A stretch of DNA of 64,000 bases from Aureimonas frigidaquae (lineage in GTDB: Bacteria; Pseudomonadota; Alphaproteobacteria; Rhizobiales; Rhizobiaceae). A program made the translations under genes and the position numbers. Numbering within the stretch: position 1 is the first letter of the stretch; each line of letters starts with the position of its first letter. Positions 1 through 10,070 of the stretch are shown in pieces. The stretch spans positions 124,001 to 188,000 of the forward strand of contig NZ_BBWR01000018.1 in the NCBI RefSeq assembly GCF_001463905.1, read 5' to 3'. Below the pieces are notes generated by a model. That model made no database searches. It was not told the origin of the DNA and saw only the letters and a list, made by a program, of their open reading frames with translations.

Positions 1-412
1 GTTCGGCCCCGCGGTAGGACAGGTAAGGATCGTTGCGGCTCGCCGCGACGATGGAGGCGAAAGGAAGGCTCTGCGACTGTTTGCCCAGGAACGTCTCGGC
101 ACCCGGCGTCGTCGATGCCAGCGTGATCAGATCGACCGGGGCCACCAGCAGCGCGCCGCCGACATGCTCGGCCGACGGGCGGCCGACGAGGGCCGAGACC
201 AGAGCGCAGCCCAGGCTGTGCGCCACCAGGATGACTCCGGGCGCCGAGGCCGCGATCCGCGCCTCGAGCGCGGCCAGCCAGTGCGGCAGATGCGGATAGG
301 TCCAGTTTTCCTGTTCCACCAGTTCGGCGGTTGCCTCAGTCGAGGCCCAATGATGCTGCCAGTGACCGGCCGGAGAGCCGTTGAGGCCCGGAACAAGCAA
401 TGTCTTGATCAT
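1..412 (-). CDS. RBBP9/YdeN-family serine hydrolase (3' end outside window)
   Basis: The first 137 residues of an alpha/beta hydrolase are visible; the gene runs off the left edge. The N-terminus has the family pattern PGLNGSPAGHWQHHW, and the nucleophile elbow AHSLGC places the catalytic serine at Ser66. Proteins of this RBBP9/YdeN group are small cytoplasmic serine hydrolases of mostly unknown substrate, about 180-200 residues long, so roughly 50 residues including the catalytic Asp and His should lie outside the window. The ATG at 412 is preceded by a purine-rich GGAAGG. It faces away from the cupin gene. Substrate unknown. Confidence 0.8.
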   Translation of the reverse strand, partial: MIKTLLVPGLNGSPAGHWQHHWASTEATAELVEQENWTYPHLPHWLAALEARIAASAPGVILVAHSLGCALVSALVGRPSAEHVGGALLVAPVDLITLASTTPGAETFLGKQSQSLPFASIVAASRNDPYLSYRGAE

Positions 413-573
413 CGCCGCACATCCCTTCCTGCTTCCTATGAACAGAAAGCTAGAGGAAAGCCCGGACCGGCGGAAAACATAATATACCAAATGAGTCGAC
501 TATCGCAGGATGGCCGTTCCAAATGACTGGACGCCGCCGTGCGATGCGCGCAAGCTCCGCTTGAGGTGGCCCC

Positions 574-1071
574 ATGACAGACGATGATCCGCACAGTCAG
601 GCAGACCACGCGCCCGCGCGTTGGAAGCACGATGGCGTGCGGGTGATCCGCGGCGACGCGCTCGATAGCAACACGCCCCAGACGCCCGGCATGTTCCGCC
701 AGGCCGCCATCGACCATGCGCGCGTGGGCGCCCAGCGGATCTGGGCCGGTACCGTCACCATCGCGCCGGATGCCAGGACGGGCGTCCATCACCACGGCGC
801 CCTGGAAAGCGTGATCTATGTCGTGTCAGGGCGTGCCCGCATGCGATGGGGCGAGGCGCTGGAATTCGTCGCCGAGGCCGGCCCGGGAGATTTCATCTTC
901 GTGCCACCCTATGTGCCGCATCAGGAAATCAACGCCGATCCGGGCGAAGTGCTGCAATGCGTGCTCGTGCGCTCCGACAATGAGGCGGTGGTGGTGAACC
1001 TGCCCGATATCGAGCCTGTCGAAGCGCCTGAAGCCGTCTACTGGCAGGACCCGATCCATCGCCGGCCCTAG
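574..1071 (+). CDS. Cupin-domain protein
   Basis: A 165-residue single-domain cupin. Motif 1 is seen as His72-His73-His74 with Glu78, followed by VVSGRARMRWG. Motif 2 is GPGDFIFVPPYVPH with His116. These four ligands would bind a divalent metal inside the beta-barrel. There is no signal peptide, so it is probably cytoplasmic. Small cupins of this type include isomerases, dioxygenases and sensors, and nothing in the context narrows this. Its TAG stop overlaps the converging DoxX-like gene, the two stops sharing the palindrome CTAG at 1068-1071. Confidence 0.8.
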   Translation: MTDDDPHSQADHAPARWKHDGVRVIRGDALDSNTPQTPGMFRQAAIDHARVGAQRIWAGTVTIAPDARTGVHHHGALESVIYVVSGRARMRWGEALEFVAEAGPGDFIFVPPYVPHQEINADPGEVLQCVLVRSDNEAVVVNLPDIEPVEAPEAVYWQDPIHRRP

Positions 1072-1478
1072 CGCCTGCGGCCGACACGCAAGATGCCGGT
1101 CGCCCACAGGGTCCAGGCGATGATGACGATCTGCAGCGGCAGCCGGACGGCATGGTAGGCCATCGGCAACCCCGTGCCGCTGCGCCAGTCCAGAAGCGCG
1201 TGGTACATGTTGGCAGGCCAGACGCAGAGCGCATAGGCCGCGAAGGCCCATCCGGCAGCACGCCGAAACCGTGGGATCAACAGACCGGCGGCACCGGCCA
1301 GTTCACACAGGCCGGTCACGAGGACGACGCCTGCCGGCTCCGGAACGAAGGGCGGCACGATCCTGGCAAGTGCAGGAGCGTAGGCCAGATGCGCAAGCCC
1401 GGCCAGGCCATAGGCGAGCGCCAGAAGGTACAGGGCCGCGACGCGCCAACGGCTTTCCGGGGCGCGCCTGTCGGGCAT
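1068..1478 (-). CDS. DoxX-like four-helix membrane protein
   Basis: A 136-residue hydrophobic protein with four predicted transmembrane helices (about residues 10-30, 48-68, 74-95 and 108-130), matching the size and layout of the DoxX/DUF4870-like family. Polar residues in the family motif (CELAGAAGLLIPRFRRAAGW) are seen in the middle. DoxX-type proteins sit in the inner membrane and some are linked to thiol or quinone metabolism, but no function can be assigned here. It lies one base downstream of the DUF2155 gene on the same strand, so the two are probably cotranscribed with the NDUFA12 homologue. Confidence 0.7.
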   Translation of the reverse strand: MPDRRAPESRWRVAALYLLALAYGLAGLAHLAYAPALARIVPPFVPEPAGVVLVTGLCELAGAAGLLIPRFRRAAGWAFAAYALCVWPANMYHALLDWRSGTGLPMAYHAVRLPLQIVIIAWTLWATGILRVGRRR

Positions 1479-1479
1479 A

Positions 1480-1965
1480 TCAACCCTCGGGCGGCGGTGG
1501 AACGCTGGAATCGGCGCTGCAATCCTTCAACCACACGTCGTAGACCGGGTGCTCGACGGCGTTCAGGCCCGGCGAATCGGCGAACATCCATCCGGTGAAG
1601 ATGCGGCGAATCTCCCGATCCAGGGTGATCTCGTCGACCTCCACGAAGCTGTCCGTCTTGGGCGCTTCATCCGGGGAGCGGCTGTAGCAGACGCGCGGCG
1701 TCACCTGCAGTGTGCCGAACTGGACCGTCTCGTTCACATAGGCGTCGAAGGTGGTGATGCGGCCGGTGATCTTGTCGAGGCCGGAAAAGACCGCGACGCG
1801 GTTCTCCAGCCGCGCGGCATCCGCCGGCACCAGGCCGAACAGGCCCGTCGCCGCAATGGCAAGACCCGCCACCACCGCACCCGACCGCATGGCGCGGCGG
1901 CGTGTGGCGCGTAGCCTCGAGGGGCTCGGCTTCAGCGTGCGAAGTATCACGGAGCCGAGAATCAC
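1480..1965 (-). CDS. DUF2155 exported protein
   Basis: A 161-residue protein of the alphaproteobacterial DUF2155 family, recognised by the block KITGRITTFDAYVNETVQFGTL and the later IFTGWMFADSPGLNAVEHPVYDVWL. A hydrophobic segment ending VPADA near residue 50 looks like a signal peptide, so the mature part is likely periplasmic. The GTG at 1965 overlaps the NDUFA12 stop as GTGA and is chosen here; the internal ATG at 1890 would give a cleaner signal peptide and is a real alternative. The family commonly sits next to the NDUFA12 homologue in Rhizobiales. Function unknown. Confidence 0.8.
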   Translation of the reverse strand: MILGSVILRTLKPSPSRLRATRRRAMRSGAVVAGLAIAATGLFGLVPADAARLENRVAVFSGLDKITGRITTFDAYVNETVQFGTLQVTPRVCYSRSPDEAPKTDSFVEVDEITLDREIRRIFTGWMFADSPGLNAVEHPVYDVWLKDCSADSSVPPPPEG

Positions 1966-2348
1966 GGGGCCCAGGCGTCGTAATCGCCCGTCACGCGCGG
2001 GCGCTCCGCCGTGTTCAAGAGCGATCCCTTGGGGCGGTAGGCCAGCGCCGTGCCGGTCAGGTTCGCCGTATGGGGCTTCTCCCAGGGGCGCGGGCGGTAA
2101 TCCTGTGCAGTCGGCGGTGTGTCGACCCGGTGATGCATCCAGCCATGCCAGCCCGGCCCGATGGCCGTCGCCTCGGCGGGGCCGTTATAGATGACCCAAC
2201 GCCGCTTGCCGTCGGCCGACTGGTAATACACGTTGCCGCGCTCGTCCTCGCCCACGCGCTGGCCGAAACGCCAGGTGTGGAAGCGCGTGCCGATGGTCTG
2301 GCCATTCCACCAGGTGAAGATTTCGAGCAGCCAGTCTTTGAACTTCAT
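1962..2348 (-). CDS. NDUFA12 (B17.2)-type complex I accessory subunit
   Basis: A 128-residue homologue of the mitochondrial complex I accessory subunit NDUFA12/B17.2. It is recognised from the N-terminal TWWNGQTIGTRFHTW, the block GNVYYQSADGKRRWVIYNG, the segment GPGWHGWMHHRVDTPPT and the tail RPWEKPHTANLTGT. It should bind the hydrophilic arm of NADH:quinone oxidoreductase on the cytoplasmic side. The main nuo operon lies about 45 kb away in this window, so the accessory subunit is expressed separately. It overlaps the downstream DUF2155 gene by four bases. Confidence 0.92.
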   Translation of the reverse strand: MKFKDWLLEIFTWWNGQTIGTRFHTWRFGQRVGEDERGNVYYQSADGKRRWVIYNGPAEATAIGPGWHGWMHHRVDTPPTAQDYRPRPWEKPHTANLTGTALAYRPKGSLLNTAERPRVTGDYDAWAP

Positions 2349-2423
2349 TGCGTCATTCCCGGTTCACCGAGCCTGTCCGGCCAACTGTGCATGCATATGC
2401 GCCGCCACGGCGCAAAAGTCCAA

Positions 2424-3926
2424 TCAATCCAGGCCCAGCCTGGCCTTCACCAGATCGTTCACGGCCTGCGGATTGGCCTTGCCGCCGGTGGCCTTCATCA
2501 CCTGTCCGACGAACCAGCCGGCCAGGGTGGGCTTGGCACGCGCCTGCTCGACCTTGTCCGGATTGGCGGCGATCACGTCCTCGACAGCCTTCTCGATCGC
2601 CCCCGTATCGGTCACCTGTTTCAGGCCGCGGCTTTCGACCAATTCCCGCGGGTCGCCGCCCTCGTTCCAGACGATCTCGAACAAATCCTTGGCGATCTTG
2701 CCGGAAATCACCTTCTCGCGGATCAGATCCAGGATGGCGCCAAGCTGCGCGGCCGAAACGGGCGTCTCCTCGATTCCCATGCCGCTCTTGTTCAGGGCGC
2801 CGAGCAGGTCGTTGATGACCCAGTTGGCGGCCTGCTTGCCCTCGCGCCCCTGTGCGACCTGTTCGTAAAAGTCCGCAATGGCCTTTTCGGACACCAGAAT
2901 GGACGCGTCATAAGCCGACAGGCCGGACTCGATCAGCCGTGCGCGTTTGTCGTCCGGCAGTTCCGGCAGGCCGGATGCCAGCTCCGCCACGAAGGCATCG
3001 TCGAATTCGAGCGGCAGGAGATCCGGGTCGGGGAAGTAGCGGTAGTCATGCGCATCTTCCTTGGTGCGCATGGAGCGCGTCTCGCCCTTCACCGGATCGA
3101 AGAGCCGCGTTTCCTGCTCGACGACGCCGCCATCCTCGATCAGGGCGATCTGGCGGCGCGCCTCGGCCTCCACCGCCTGGCCGACGAAGCGGATGGAATT
3201 GACGTTCTTGATCTCGCAGCGCGTTCCAAATTCACCGCCCGGGCGGCGGACGGACACGTTGACATCGGCCCGCATGGAGCCCTGGTCCATGTTGCCGTCG
3301 CAGGTGCCGAGATAGCGCAGAAGAGTCCGCAGCTTGGTCAGGTAGGCGCGCGCCTCCTCTGCCGAGCGGATATCGGGCTTGGACACGATCTCCATCAGCG
3401 CCACGCCGGAGCGGTTCAGATCCACATAGGACATTGTGGGATGCTGGTCGTGCATGGACTTGCCGGCATCCTGCTCCAGGTGCAGCCGCTCGATGCCGAT
3501 CTCGATCTCGTCGAACTCCCCCTTAGAATCGGGACCGACGGAGACCTTGACCACGCCCTCGCCCACGATGGGCTGCAGGTACTGCGATATCTGGTAGCCC
3601 TGCGGCAGGTCCGGGTAGAAGTAGTTCTTGCGGTCGAAGACCGACCGCTTGTGGATGGCAGCCTTCAGGCCGATGCCAGTCCGCACCGCCTGGCGCACGC
3701 ATTCCTCGTTGATGACGGGAAGCATGCCAGGCATGGCCGCGTCCACCAGGCTGACATTCTCGTTGGGGCCGGCGCCGAAGCGCGTCGACGCACCAGAAAA
3801 GAGCTTGGATTCCGACAGGACCTGCGCGTGCACTTCCATGCCCACGATGATCTCCCAATCGCCGGTGGCGCCGGCGATGAACTTCTTCGGATCGGGGATG
3901 CGCGTATCGACGATCGACATTCTCAA
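2424..3926 (-). CDS. gatB: Aspartyl/glutamyl-tRNA(Asn/Gln) amidotransferase subunit B
   Basis: GatB, 500 residues, full length. The start [24 protein letters not shown], the segments [18 protein letters not shown] and [10 protein letters not shown], and the C-terminal tail domain ending [13 protein letters not shown] are typical. With GatA and GatC it converts misacylated Glu-tRNA(Gln) and Asp-tRNA(Asn) to Gln-tRNA(Gln) and Asn-tRNA(Asn); GatB carries the kinase step and binds the tRNA. It lies 58 bases downstream of gatA on the same strand, so gatC, gatA and gatB probably form one transcription unit. Confidence 0.97.
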   Translation of the reverse strand: MRMSIVDTRIPDPKKFIAGATGDWEIIVGMEVHAQVLSESKLFSGASTRFGAGPNENVSLVDAAMPGMLPVINEECVRQAVRTGIGLKAAIHKRSVFDRKNYFYPDLPQGYQISQYLQPIVGEGVVKVSVGPDSKGEFDEIEIGIERLHLEQDAGKSMHDQHPTMSYVDLNRSGVALMEIVSKPDIRSAEEARAYLTKLRTLLRYLGTCDGNMDQGSMRADVNVSVRRPGGEFGTRCEIKNVNSIRFVGQAVEAEARRQIALIEDGGVVEQETRLFDPVKGETRSMRTKEDAHDYRYFPDPDLLPLEFDDAFVAELASGLPELPDDKRARLIESGLSAYDASILVSEKAIADFYEQVAQGREGKQAANWVINDLLGALNKSGMGIEETPVSAAQLGAILDLIREKVISGKIAKDLFEIVWNEGGDPRELVESRGLKQVTDTGAIEKAVEDVIAANPDKVEQARAKPTLAGWFVGQVMKATGGKANPQAVNDLVKARLGLD

Positions 3927-3984
3927 AGACTTCCGTAACGGGTTCCGGCCATGGCCGACAGAATGGTCACCTTCATCGGCAGGC

Positions 3985-5466
3985 TCACCACCAGCGTTGC
4001 GGCTCGAAGCGCCCGGCGGCGGCTTCGATCACCGATGCGGTGGCGAACAACGCCTCCTCGTCGAAAGGACGGCCGATGAGCTGCAGCGCCAGCGGCGTGC
4101 CTTCCGCCGACAGTCCGGCCGGCACGGCGATGCCCGGCAGGCCCGCCATGTTAACCGTGATGGTGAAGACGTCGTTCAGATACATCTGGACGGGATCGGC
4201 CTTCATGGCCTCGTCACCGATGGCGAAGGCCGCGCTCGGCGTCGCGGGCGTCAGCATGGCGTCGACGCCGTCGGCGAAGACGGTCTCGAAATCGCGCTTG
4301 ATAAGCGTGCGGACCTTCTGCGCCTTCAGGTAATAGGCGTCGTAGTAGCCGGCCGACAGGACATAGGTGCCGATCATGATGCGGCGCGTGACCTCGGAGC
4401 CGAAGCCGGCGGCGCGGGTATTCTCATACAGCGTGGTGATATCCTTGCCTGGGACGCGCAGCCCGTAGCGCACGCCGTCATAGCGGGCAAGGTTCGACGA
4501 GGCTTCCGCCGGAGCCACGATGTAATAGGCCGGCAGCGCGTAGCGCGTGTGCGGCAGCGATACGTCGACGATCTCCGCCCCCGCATCCCGCAGCCAGTCC
4601 ATGCCCTGCTGCCACAGGCGTTCGATCTCCGGCGGCATGCCGTCCACCCGGTATTCGCGCGGAATGCCGATCCGCATGCCCTTGATGGAGCGGCCGACGG
4701 CGGCTTCGTAATCGGGGACCGGCCGGTCGACGGAGGTTGTGTCACGCGGGTCGACGGACGCCATGGACTTTAACAGGATGGCCGCGTCGCGCACATCGCG
4801 GGCGATCGGCCCGGCCTGGTCGAGCGATGATGCATAGGCGACGATGCCGAAGCGCGAGCAGCGGCCATATGTCGGCTTGATGCCGACCGTACCCGTGAAG
4901 GCGGCTGGCTGGCGGATGGAGCCGCCCGTATCGGTGGCCGTGGCGCCGGCGCAGAGCCGCGCCGCGACGGCCGCCGCCGAGCCGCCGGACGAGCCGCCCG
5001 GCACGAGCGCGCGCTCGGAGCCTTCCGCACGCCACGGATTGACCACCGGCCCGTAATGGCTGTTCTCGTTGGAGGAGCCCATGGCGAACTCGTCCATGTT
5101 CAGCTTGCCGAGCATGACGGCGCCGTCCGCCCACAGATTGGCGGTCACGGTCGATTCGTAGGGCGGCTTGAACCCGTCCAGGATATGGCTGGCGGCCTGT
5201 GTGTGCACGCCCTTGGTGGCGAACAGGTCCTTGACGCCGAGCGGTATGCCTTCCAGCGGCCCGGCCGAGCCGCCGGCGCGGCGCGCGTCCGAGGCATCCG
5301 CCATGGCCAGCGCCTGCTCCGCCGTCACGCTGACATAGGCGTTCAGCGCGGGATTGGCCGCTTCGATCGCGTCGATATAGGCCTGCGTCAGCTCGCGCGC
5401 GGAGAAGGTGCCGGCCGTCAGGGCGGCACGCGCCTCAGCGATAGTAAGGGATGTGGGTTCGGTCAT
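3985..5466 (-). CDS. gatA: Aspartyl/glutamyl-tRNA(Asn/Gln) amidotransferase subunit A
   Basis: GatA, 493 residues, the glutaminase subunit of the GatCAB amidotransferase. The amidase-signature triad is visible: Lys79 in GVKDLF, cis-Ser159 in PGGSSGGS, and the nucleophile Ser183 in TDTGGSIR. The protein releases ammonia from glutamine and passes it through a tunnel to GatB. It lies between gatC (54 bases upstream) and gatB (58 bases downstream). The length is normal and no key residue is missing. Confidence 0.97.
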   Translation of the reverse strand: MTEPTSLTIAEARAALTAGTFSARELTQAYIDAIEAANPALNAYVSVTAEQALAMADASDARRAGGSAGPLEGIPLGVKDLFATKGVHTQAASHILDGFKPPYESTVTANLWADGAVMLGKLNMDEFAMGSSNENSHYGPVVNPWRAEGSERALVPGGSSGGSAAAVAARLCAGATATDTGGSIRQPAAFTGTVGIKPTYGRCSRFGIVAYASSLDQAGPIARDVRDAAILLKSMASVDPRDTTSVDRPVPDYEAAVGRSIKGMRIGIPREYRVDGMPPEIERLWQQGMDWLRDAGAEIVDVSLPHTRYALPAYYIVAPAEASSNLARYDGVRYGLRVPGKDITTLYENTRAAGFGSEVTRRIMIGTYVLSAGYYDAYYLKAQKVRTLIKRDFETVFADGVDAMLTPATPSAAFAIGDEAMKADPVQMYLNDVFTITVNMAGLPGIAVPAGLSAEGTPLALQLIGRPFDEEALFATASVIEAAAGRFEPQRWW

Positions 5467-5520
5467 CGGCCTGTCACGGATATCTCTTGATGGGCGTTTT
5501 GCGGGGAGAAGCCAGTACGG

Positions 5521-5808
5521 CTACTCGACCACTTTCGGCACGACGAAGAAATTGTCTTCGCAAACCGGCGCATTGGCGACGATATCGGCCACCTTGTCAC
5601 CATCGGTCACCACATCCTCGCGGCGCTTCATGGCCATGGGCGTTACCGATGTCATGGGCTCGACGCCGGTCACGTCCACCTCGTCGAGTTGCTCGACGAA
5701 GCCCAGTATGGCGTTCAGATCGCCCGCCATGGCGTCGAGCTGATCGTCGGTGACGGCGATGCGCGACAGGCGCGCAACGCGGCGGACAGTGTCTCTATCG
5801 ACGGACAA
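5521..5808 (-). CDS. gatC: Aspartyl/glutamyl-tRNA(Asn/Gln) amidotransferase subunit C
   Basis: GatC, 95 residues, the belt-like subunit that stabilises the GatA-GatB complex. It is recognised by [28 protein letters not shown], the block [12 protein letters not shown] and the ending [18 protein letters not shown]. It is the first gene of the gatC-gatA-gatB run. About 90 bases separate it from the UPF0173 gene upstream on the same strand, and any promoter should lie there. Confidence 0.95.
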   Translation of the reverse strand: MSVDRDTVRRVARLSRIAVTDDQLDAMAGDLNAILGFVEQLDEVDVTGVEPMTSVTPMAMKRREDVVTDGDKVADIVANAPVCEDNFFVVPKVVE

Positions 5809-5896
5809 GGCTTTGCCTTCCCTCTTGCAGCATGGTGTTCCGAAGGCTGCGTATATCGGGCCGCTCCCTGCGGAGCAAGGCGCTGCCCTTCAAGCC

Positions 5897-6598
5897 TCAG
5901 ACGCTGAAGGCCGTGCCGATGGTGGGGCGAAGCACTTGGGCCCGATCCTCTTCCATGGCTTCGATGAACCGCTCGGGCGAGGCGTCCAGCGGCGGGAACG
6001 TCCCCCAGTGAATGGGAATGATCGTCCGGAAGGTGAAGTAGCGGCGGCAGGCAAGTGCGGCGACGGCGGCGCCCATGGTGAAGCGGTCTCCCACCGGGAC
6101 CAGCCCGATCTGCGGATGATGCAGTTCCTGGATCAGGGCCATGTCACCGAACATGTCCGTATCGCCCATATGGTAGACGCTCGGCCCATCCGCGAAATGG
6201 AACACCAGCCCGTTCGGCATGCCGAGATAGGTCACCGACCCGTCGGCACCGACATGGCCGGAGGAATGGAACGCCTGGGTGAAGGTCACCGAGAAGGTGT
6301 CGAAGCGGATCGTGCCACCCGTATTGCCGGGCGCGACATCGGCCACGCCCTGCCCGGCCAGCCAGTTGGCCAGCTCGAAATTGGCAATCACCTGCGCGCC
6401 GCTCAGCCGGGCGAGTTCGACCGTATCGCCCACATGATCGTCGTGCCCATGCGTCAGCGCGATATGGGTGACGCCGTCCGCCACCTCTTCAATACTGCCG
6501 GAAAAATGCTTGTTTCCGCTCAGGAACGGGTCGATGAGAATGGTCGCACCGTCACATTCGATGCGGAAGGCCGAATGGCCGTAATAGGTCATCTTCAT
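5897..6598 (-). CDS. UPF0173 metal-dependent hydrolase (MBL fold)
   Basis: A 233-residue metallo-beta-lactamase-fold hydrolase of the UPF0173 group. The start KMTYYGHSAFRIECDG and the metal motif LTHGHDDHVGD (His50, His52, Asp54, His55) are clear; later ligands are in HSSGHVG, MGDTDMFGD and IPIHWGTFPP. The frame stays open another 300 codons upstream, but homology begins at the ATG at 6598, so the extension is treated as non-coding. It is divergent from ruvX, leaving 67 bases for both promoters. Homologues commonly neighbour ruvX and gatC in Rhizobiales. Substrate unknown. Confidence 0.9.
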   Translation of the reverse strand: MKMTYYGHSAFRIECDGATILIDPFLSGNKHFSGSIEEVADGVTHIALTHGHDDHVGDTVELARLSGAQVIANFELANWLAGQGVADVAPGNTGGTIRFDTFSVTFTQAFHSSGHVGADGSVTYLGMPNGLVFHFADGPSVYHMGDTDMFGDMALIQELHHPQIGLVPVGDRFTMGAAVAALACRRYFTFRTIIPIHWGTFPPLDASPERFIEAMEEDRAQVLRPTIGTAFSV

Positions 6599-6665
6599 GC
6601 GGCATGGGCTCCGTTGCCGGTTCGTGCTGCGATAATTGACCCCCTGAAGGTAAGGTTCAAGACGA

Positions 6666-7145
6666 ATGCCGATTGTCGACGTCAACGAAATCGAGGCCCT
6701 GATTCCCTCCGGCACCGTGCTGGCCGGCCTCGATCTCGGCACCCAGACGATCGGCCTGGCCGTCTCCGACCTCGGCCTGCGTTTCGCCACGCCCCGCCCG
6801 GTGATCCTGCGCAAGAAGTTCACCCTCGATGCGCAGGTGCTGAAGGCGGCCCTGGACGCGGCGCGCTGCGGCGGCGTGATCCTGGGTCTTCCTTTGAACA
6901 TGGATGGCAGCGAAGGGCCCCGCGCGCAGTCGACGCGCAGCTTCGCCCGCAACTGGACGGCCCTGGACGAGCGCCCGCTCGCCTTCTGGGATGAGCGCCT
7001 GTCCACCGTGGCGGCGGAGCGCAGCATGATCGAAGCCGACCTGTCGCGAAAGAAGCGCAAGGAGCGCATCGATTCCGCCGCCGCGTCCTTCATCCTGCAG
7101 GGCGCGCTGGACCGGCTGACCGCGCGCCGGCGAGAAACCGGTTGA
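6666..7145 (+). CDS. ruvX: Putative Holliday junction resolvase RuvX (YqgF)
   Basis: A 159-residue RNase H-fold nuclease of the YqgF/RuvX family. The acidic residues are in place: Asp23 in [15 protein letters not shown], Glu110 in WDERLST, and Asp136 in [14 protein letters not shown]. The family has been linked to Holliday junction resolution and to pre-16S rRNA 5'-end maturation; sequence alone cannot separate these roles. It is the first gene of the forward run leading into pyrB, with a 57-base gap. Confidence 0.92.
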   Translation: MPIVDVNEIEALIPSGTVLAGLDLGTQTIGLAVSDLGLRFATPRPVILRKKFTLDAQVLKAALDAARCGGVILGLPLNMDGSEGPRAQSTRSFARNWTALDERPLAFWDERLSTVAAERSMIEADLSRKKRKERIDSAAASFILQGALDRLTARRRETG

Positions 7146-7202
7146 CGATGCCCCCGGCCTGCTTGCCGATCAGGGCGTGTCGGCCTATAGCCAAGCCTTG
7201 AT

Positions 7203-8156
7203 ATGAGCTCGCAAAACGCCTCCTCCGCCCCGACGCGCCGGCACCTGACCGGGATCGCGACGCTTTCGCTCCCCGACATCCAGACGCTTCTCGACCTTTC
7301 CGAGGAAGAGATCGCCGTCAGCCGGTCCCGCGACAAGAAGAAATCCGCCCTCAAGGGGCGGACCCAGATCAACCTCTTCTTCGAAGCCTCGACGCGGACA
7401 CAGTCCTCCTTCGAGCTGGCCGGCAAGCGCCTCGGCGCGGACGTGATGAACATGTCGGTGGCCAATTCCTCGGTCAAGAAGGGCGAAACGCTCATCGATA
7501 CGGCGATGACGCTGAACGCCATGCGGCCCGATATACTGGTCGTCCGCCATCATGCGGCCGGCGCGGTGGCGCTGCTGGCGCAAAAGGTCGATTGCTCGGT
7601 CGTCAATGCCGGCGACGGCGCCCATGAACACCCCACCCAAGCGCTTCTGGATGCGCTCACAATCCGCCGCCGCATGGGCCGCGTGGCCGGGCTGCGCGTC
7701 GCCATCTGCGGCGATGTCCTGCACAGCCGCGTGGCGCGCTCCAACATCCTGCTTCTCAATGCGCTGGGTGCGGAGGTGCGCGTGATCGGCCCTTCCACGC
7801 TTCTGCCCTCCGGCATTGCCGACATGGGCGTCACGGTCTTCCGCAAGATGGAAGAGGGCCTGAAAGACGCCGATGTCGTCATGATGCTGCGCCTGCAGCG
7901 CGAGCGGATGGAAGGCGCCTTCGTCCCCTCCGTCCGCGAATATTTCCGGCAATACGGCCTTGATGGCGACAAGCTCTCCCATGCGCGGGCTGGCGCGCTG
8001 GTCATGCATCCCGGCCCGATGAACCGCGGCGTGGAGATCGCCTCCGGCATTGCCGACGGGCCGCAAAGCGTCATCGAGGAACAGGTGGAAATGGGCGTCG
8101 CCGTCCGCATGGCCGTGATGGAATGGCTGGCAGGCGGAGACGGAGAATCAAGATGA
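7203..8156 (+). CDS. pyrB: Aspartate carbamoyltransferase catalytic subunit
   Basis: PyrB, 317 residues, makes N-carbamoyl-L-aspartate from carbamoyl phosphate and aspartate, the first committed step of pyrimidine synthesis. The carbamoyl phosphate loop [12 protein letters not shown] (Ser63-Thr66), the SSVKKGE lysine loop near residue 93, [10 protein letters not shown] at 141-150 and the C-terminal [11 protein letters not shown] are intact. No pyrI is present. The stop overlaps the pyrC start as ATGA, consistent with the tight partnership of this PyrB class with a dihydroorotase-like protein. Confidence 0.97.
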   Translation: MSSQNASSAPTRRHLTGIATLSLPDIQTLLDLSEEEIAVSRSRDKKKSALKGRTQINLFFEASTRTQSSFELAGKRLGADVMNMSVANSSVKKGETLIDTAMTLNAMRPDILVVRHHAAGAVALLAQKVDCSVVNAGDGAHEHPTQALLDALTIRRRMGRVAGLRVAICGDVLHSRVARSNILLLNALGAEVRVIGPSTLLPSGIADMGVTVFRKMEEGLKDADVVMMLRLQRERMEGAFVPSVREYFRQYGLDGDKLSHARAGALVMHPGPMNRGVEIASGIADGPQSVIEEQVEMGVAVRMAVMEWLAGGDGESR

Positions 8157-9460
8157 ACCAGCCTCCCCTCTTCATTGAAAACGCTCGCATCTTCGATCCG
8201 TCGCGTGATCTGGACGAGCCGGGCGCCATCATCGTTCAGGACGGGACGATCCAGGCGGCCGGGCGCGCTGCGCTCAATGCCGGCCGGCCGGACGGTGCGA
8301 CGGTTCTGGATGCCCGTGGCATGCTGGCCATTCCCGGCCTCGTCGACGCACGCGTCTTCATGGGAGAACCCGGCTACGAGCACCGGGAAACCATACATTC
8401 GGTGGGGGCGGCCGCGGCCGCCGGTGGCGTCACCTCCATCCTGACCATGCCGGACACCAACCCGGTTATCGACGACGTTGCCCTGGCGCAGTTCGTCATG
8501 CACACGGCGCGCGAAAGCTCGGCCGTGAACGTGTTCCCCTCGGCAGCCCTGACGCGCGGTTTGCTGGGCCACGAGATGACCGAGATCGGCATTCTCTCCG
8601 ACGCCGGCGTAAGCGTCTTCACCGAAGGGCGCAAGACCCTCTCGAACCCCGCCCTGATCCGCCGGATCATGACCTATGCGCGGGATTTCGACGCCCTCTT
8701 CATGGCTGAAACGCAGGACCCCGCCCTGACCGGCTCCGGCGTCATGAACGAAGGGCTTCTCGCCTCCTGGCTCGGCCTGCCGGGCATCCCGCGCGAAGCC
8801 GAGCTCATACCGCTGGAGCGGGATTTGCGCCTGGCCGCGCTGACGGGCGTGCGGTATCACGCCGCGCAGCTTTCCACCGCCATGGCCGCGCAGGCGCTGC
8901 GCCAGGCACGCGCAGCGGGCGTGCGCGCCACCGGCGGCGTGTCGATCAACCATCTGACGCTGAACGAAAACGATATCGGCGAGTATCGCACCTTCTTCCG
9001 CCTGTCCCCGCCGCTGCGGACCGAGGATGAGCGCCGCGCCATGGTGGAGGCGCTGGCCGACGGCACCATCGATATCATCGTATCGTCGCATGATCCGCAG
9101 GATGTGGACGTCAAGCGCCAGCCCTTCGCCGATGCCACGGCGGGCGCCATCGGGCTCGAGAGCCTCCTGCCCGCGGCCCTGCGGCTCCACCATTCCGGCG
9201 CCGTCCCCCTGAAGCGCATCATCGCGGCACTGACGATCAATCCGGCGCAGCTGATGAAGATCGATCGCGGCACCATGCAGCCGGGTCGGCCGGCCGACAT
9301 CACCCTGGTCGATCTGGACCACCCGTTCATCTTTTCTGAAGGCGACATTCATTCGCTGCAGAAGAACACCGTCTTCGAGAATGCCCGCTTCCAGGGCCGG
9401 GCCGCCTGCACGATCGTCAACGGGCGCATCGTCCACCAGCTTGATGAGGTCAGCGCATGA
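8153..9460 (+). CDS. pyrC: Dihydroorotase-like protein, probably non-catalytic partner of PyrB
   Basis: A 435-residue amidohydrolase-fold protein that would be annotated as dihydroorotase. The metal-binding positions are lost: the usual D-x-H-x-H is D65-A-R-V-F, the catalytic arginine before EPG is Gly71, the HCED region reads AETQD, the HLST histidine is Gln239, and the TDHAP aspartate region reads SSHDP. It therefore resembles the inactive partners (pseudo-dihydroorotases) that assemble with PyrB in pseudomonads. The ATG at 8153 overlaps the pyrB stop by four bases and is chosen over an upstream in-frame ATG. A catalytic dihydroorotase should exist elsewhere in the genome. Confidence 0.88.
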   Translation: MNQPPLFIENARIFDPSRDLDEPGAIIVQDGTIQAAGRAALNAGRPDGATVLDARGMLAIPGLVDARVFMGEPGYEHRETIHSVGAAAAAGGVTSILTMPDTNPVIDDVALAQFVMHTARESSAVNVFPSAALTRGLLGHEMTEIGILSDAGVSVFTEGRKTLSNPALIRRIMTYARDFDALFMAETQDPALTGSGVMNEGLLASWLGLPGIPREAELIPLERDLRLAALTGVRYHAAQLSTAMAAQALRQARAAGVRATGGVSINHLTLNENDIGEYRTFFRLSPPLRTEDERRAMVEALADGTIDIIVSSHDPQDVDVKRQPFADATAGAIGLESLLPAALRLHHSGAVPLKRIIAALTINPAQLMKIDRGTMQPGRPADITLVDLDHPFIFSEGDIHSLQKNTVFENARFQGRAACTIVNGRIVHQLDEVSA

Positions 9461-10068
9461 ACGACATGCTCGCCTCCGTTCCGACGGGCGTCCTGATCCT
9501 GTGTGCGCTCTTTGGATATCTGAGCGGAAGCATTCCCTTCGGCCTCGTGCTCACACGCGCCTTCGGGCTGGGGGATCTACGCAGCATCGGCTCCGGCAAT
9601 ATCGGCGCAACCAATGCCTTGAGAACCGGCAACAAGCTGCTGGCGGGATTGACCTTTCTGGGAGATGTCCTGAAGGGGACCATCCCCGTCCTCGTGGCGT
9701 GGCGTTGGGGTATCGGCGCCGCGGGCATCGCTGGCATCGCGGCCTTTCTCGGCCATCTCTTCCCCATCTGGCTGCGCTTTCGCGGCGGCAAGGGTGTCGC
9801 CACCTATCTCGGCGTCCTGCTCGGCCTGGCACCGATCGGCGTTCCGGTCTTCGCCGTGGTCTGGCTCGGCATGGCCTTCCTGTTCCGCTACTCCTCGCTG
9901 GCGGCGCTGGCGGCAACGCTGGTCGTTCCCATCGTCCTCTATCTCATCGGTAACACGCCGGCCGCTGCGCTTACCGCCTTGCTGACGCTGCTGGTCTACA
10001 TCAAGCATCATGCGAACATTCGCCGCCTAACCAGCGGCACTGAAACGAAAATCGGCTCGAAGGGCTAG
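9457..10068 (+). CDS. plsY: Glycerol-3-phosphate acyltransferase PlsY
   Basis: PlsY, 203 residues, an inner-membrane enzyme that transfers acyl groups from acyl phosphate to glycerol 3-phosphate, making lysophosphatidic acid for phospholipid synthesis. About five transmembrane helices are visible. The cytoplasmic catalytic loops [18 protein letters not shown] and [18 protein letters not shown] match the family. The start overlaps the pyrC stop by four bases (ATGA), and dprA begins two bases after its stop, so it belongs to the same transcription unit. Confidence 0.95.
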   Translation: MNDMLASVPTGVLILCALFGYLSGSIPFGLVLTRAFGLGDLRSIGSGNIGATNALRTGNKLLAGLTFLGDVLKGTIPVLVAWRWGIGAAGIAGIAAFLGHLFPIWLRFRGGKGVATYLGVLLGLAPIGVPVFAVVWLGMAFLFRYSSLAALAATLVVPIVLYLIGNTPAAALTALLTLLVYIKHHANIRRLTSGTETKIGSKG

Positions 10069-10070
10069 CC

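Noticed and set aside
1068-1071. Shared CTAG stop of the cupin and DoxX-like genes
   Set aside because: Convergent four-base overlaps of this kind are common in compact genomes and need no special explanation.
1902-3938. A 678-codon open frame antisense to gatB
   Set aside because: It mirrors gatB codon positions in high-GC DNA and has no recognisable domain; the reverse-strand gatB match is decisive. The same applies to long antisense frames opposite dnaE, topA, nuoL, nuoG and the binding-protein gene.
6599-7522. Upstream 308-codon extension of the UPF0173 hydrolase frame
   Set aside because: It overlaps ruvX and pyrB on the other strand and has low-complexity Arg/Ser-rich composition; the family homology starts at the ATG at 6598.
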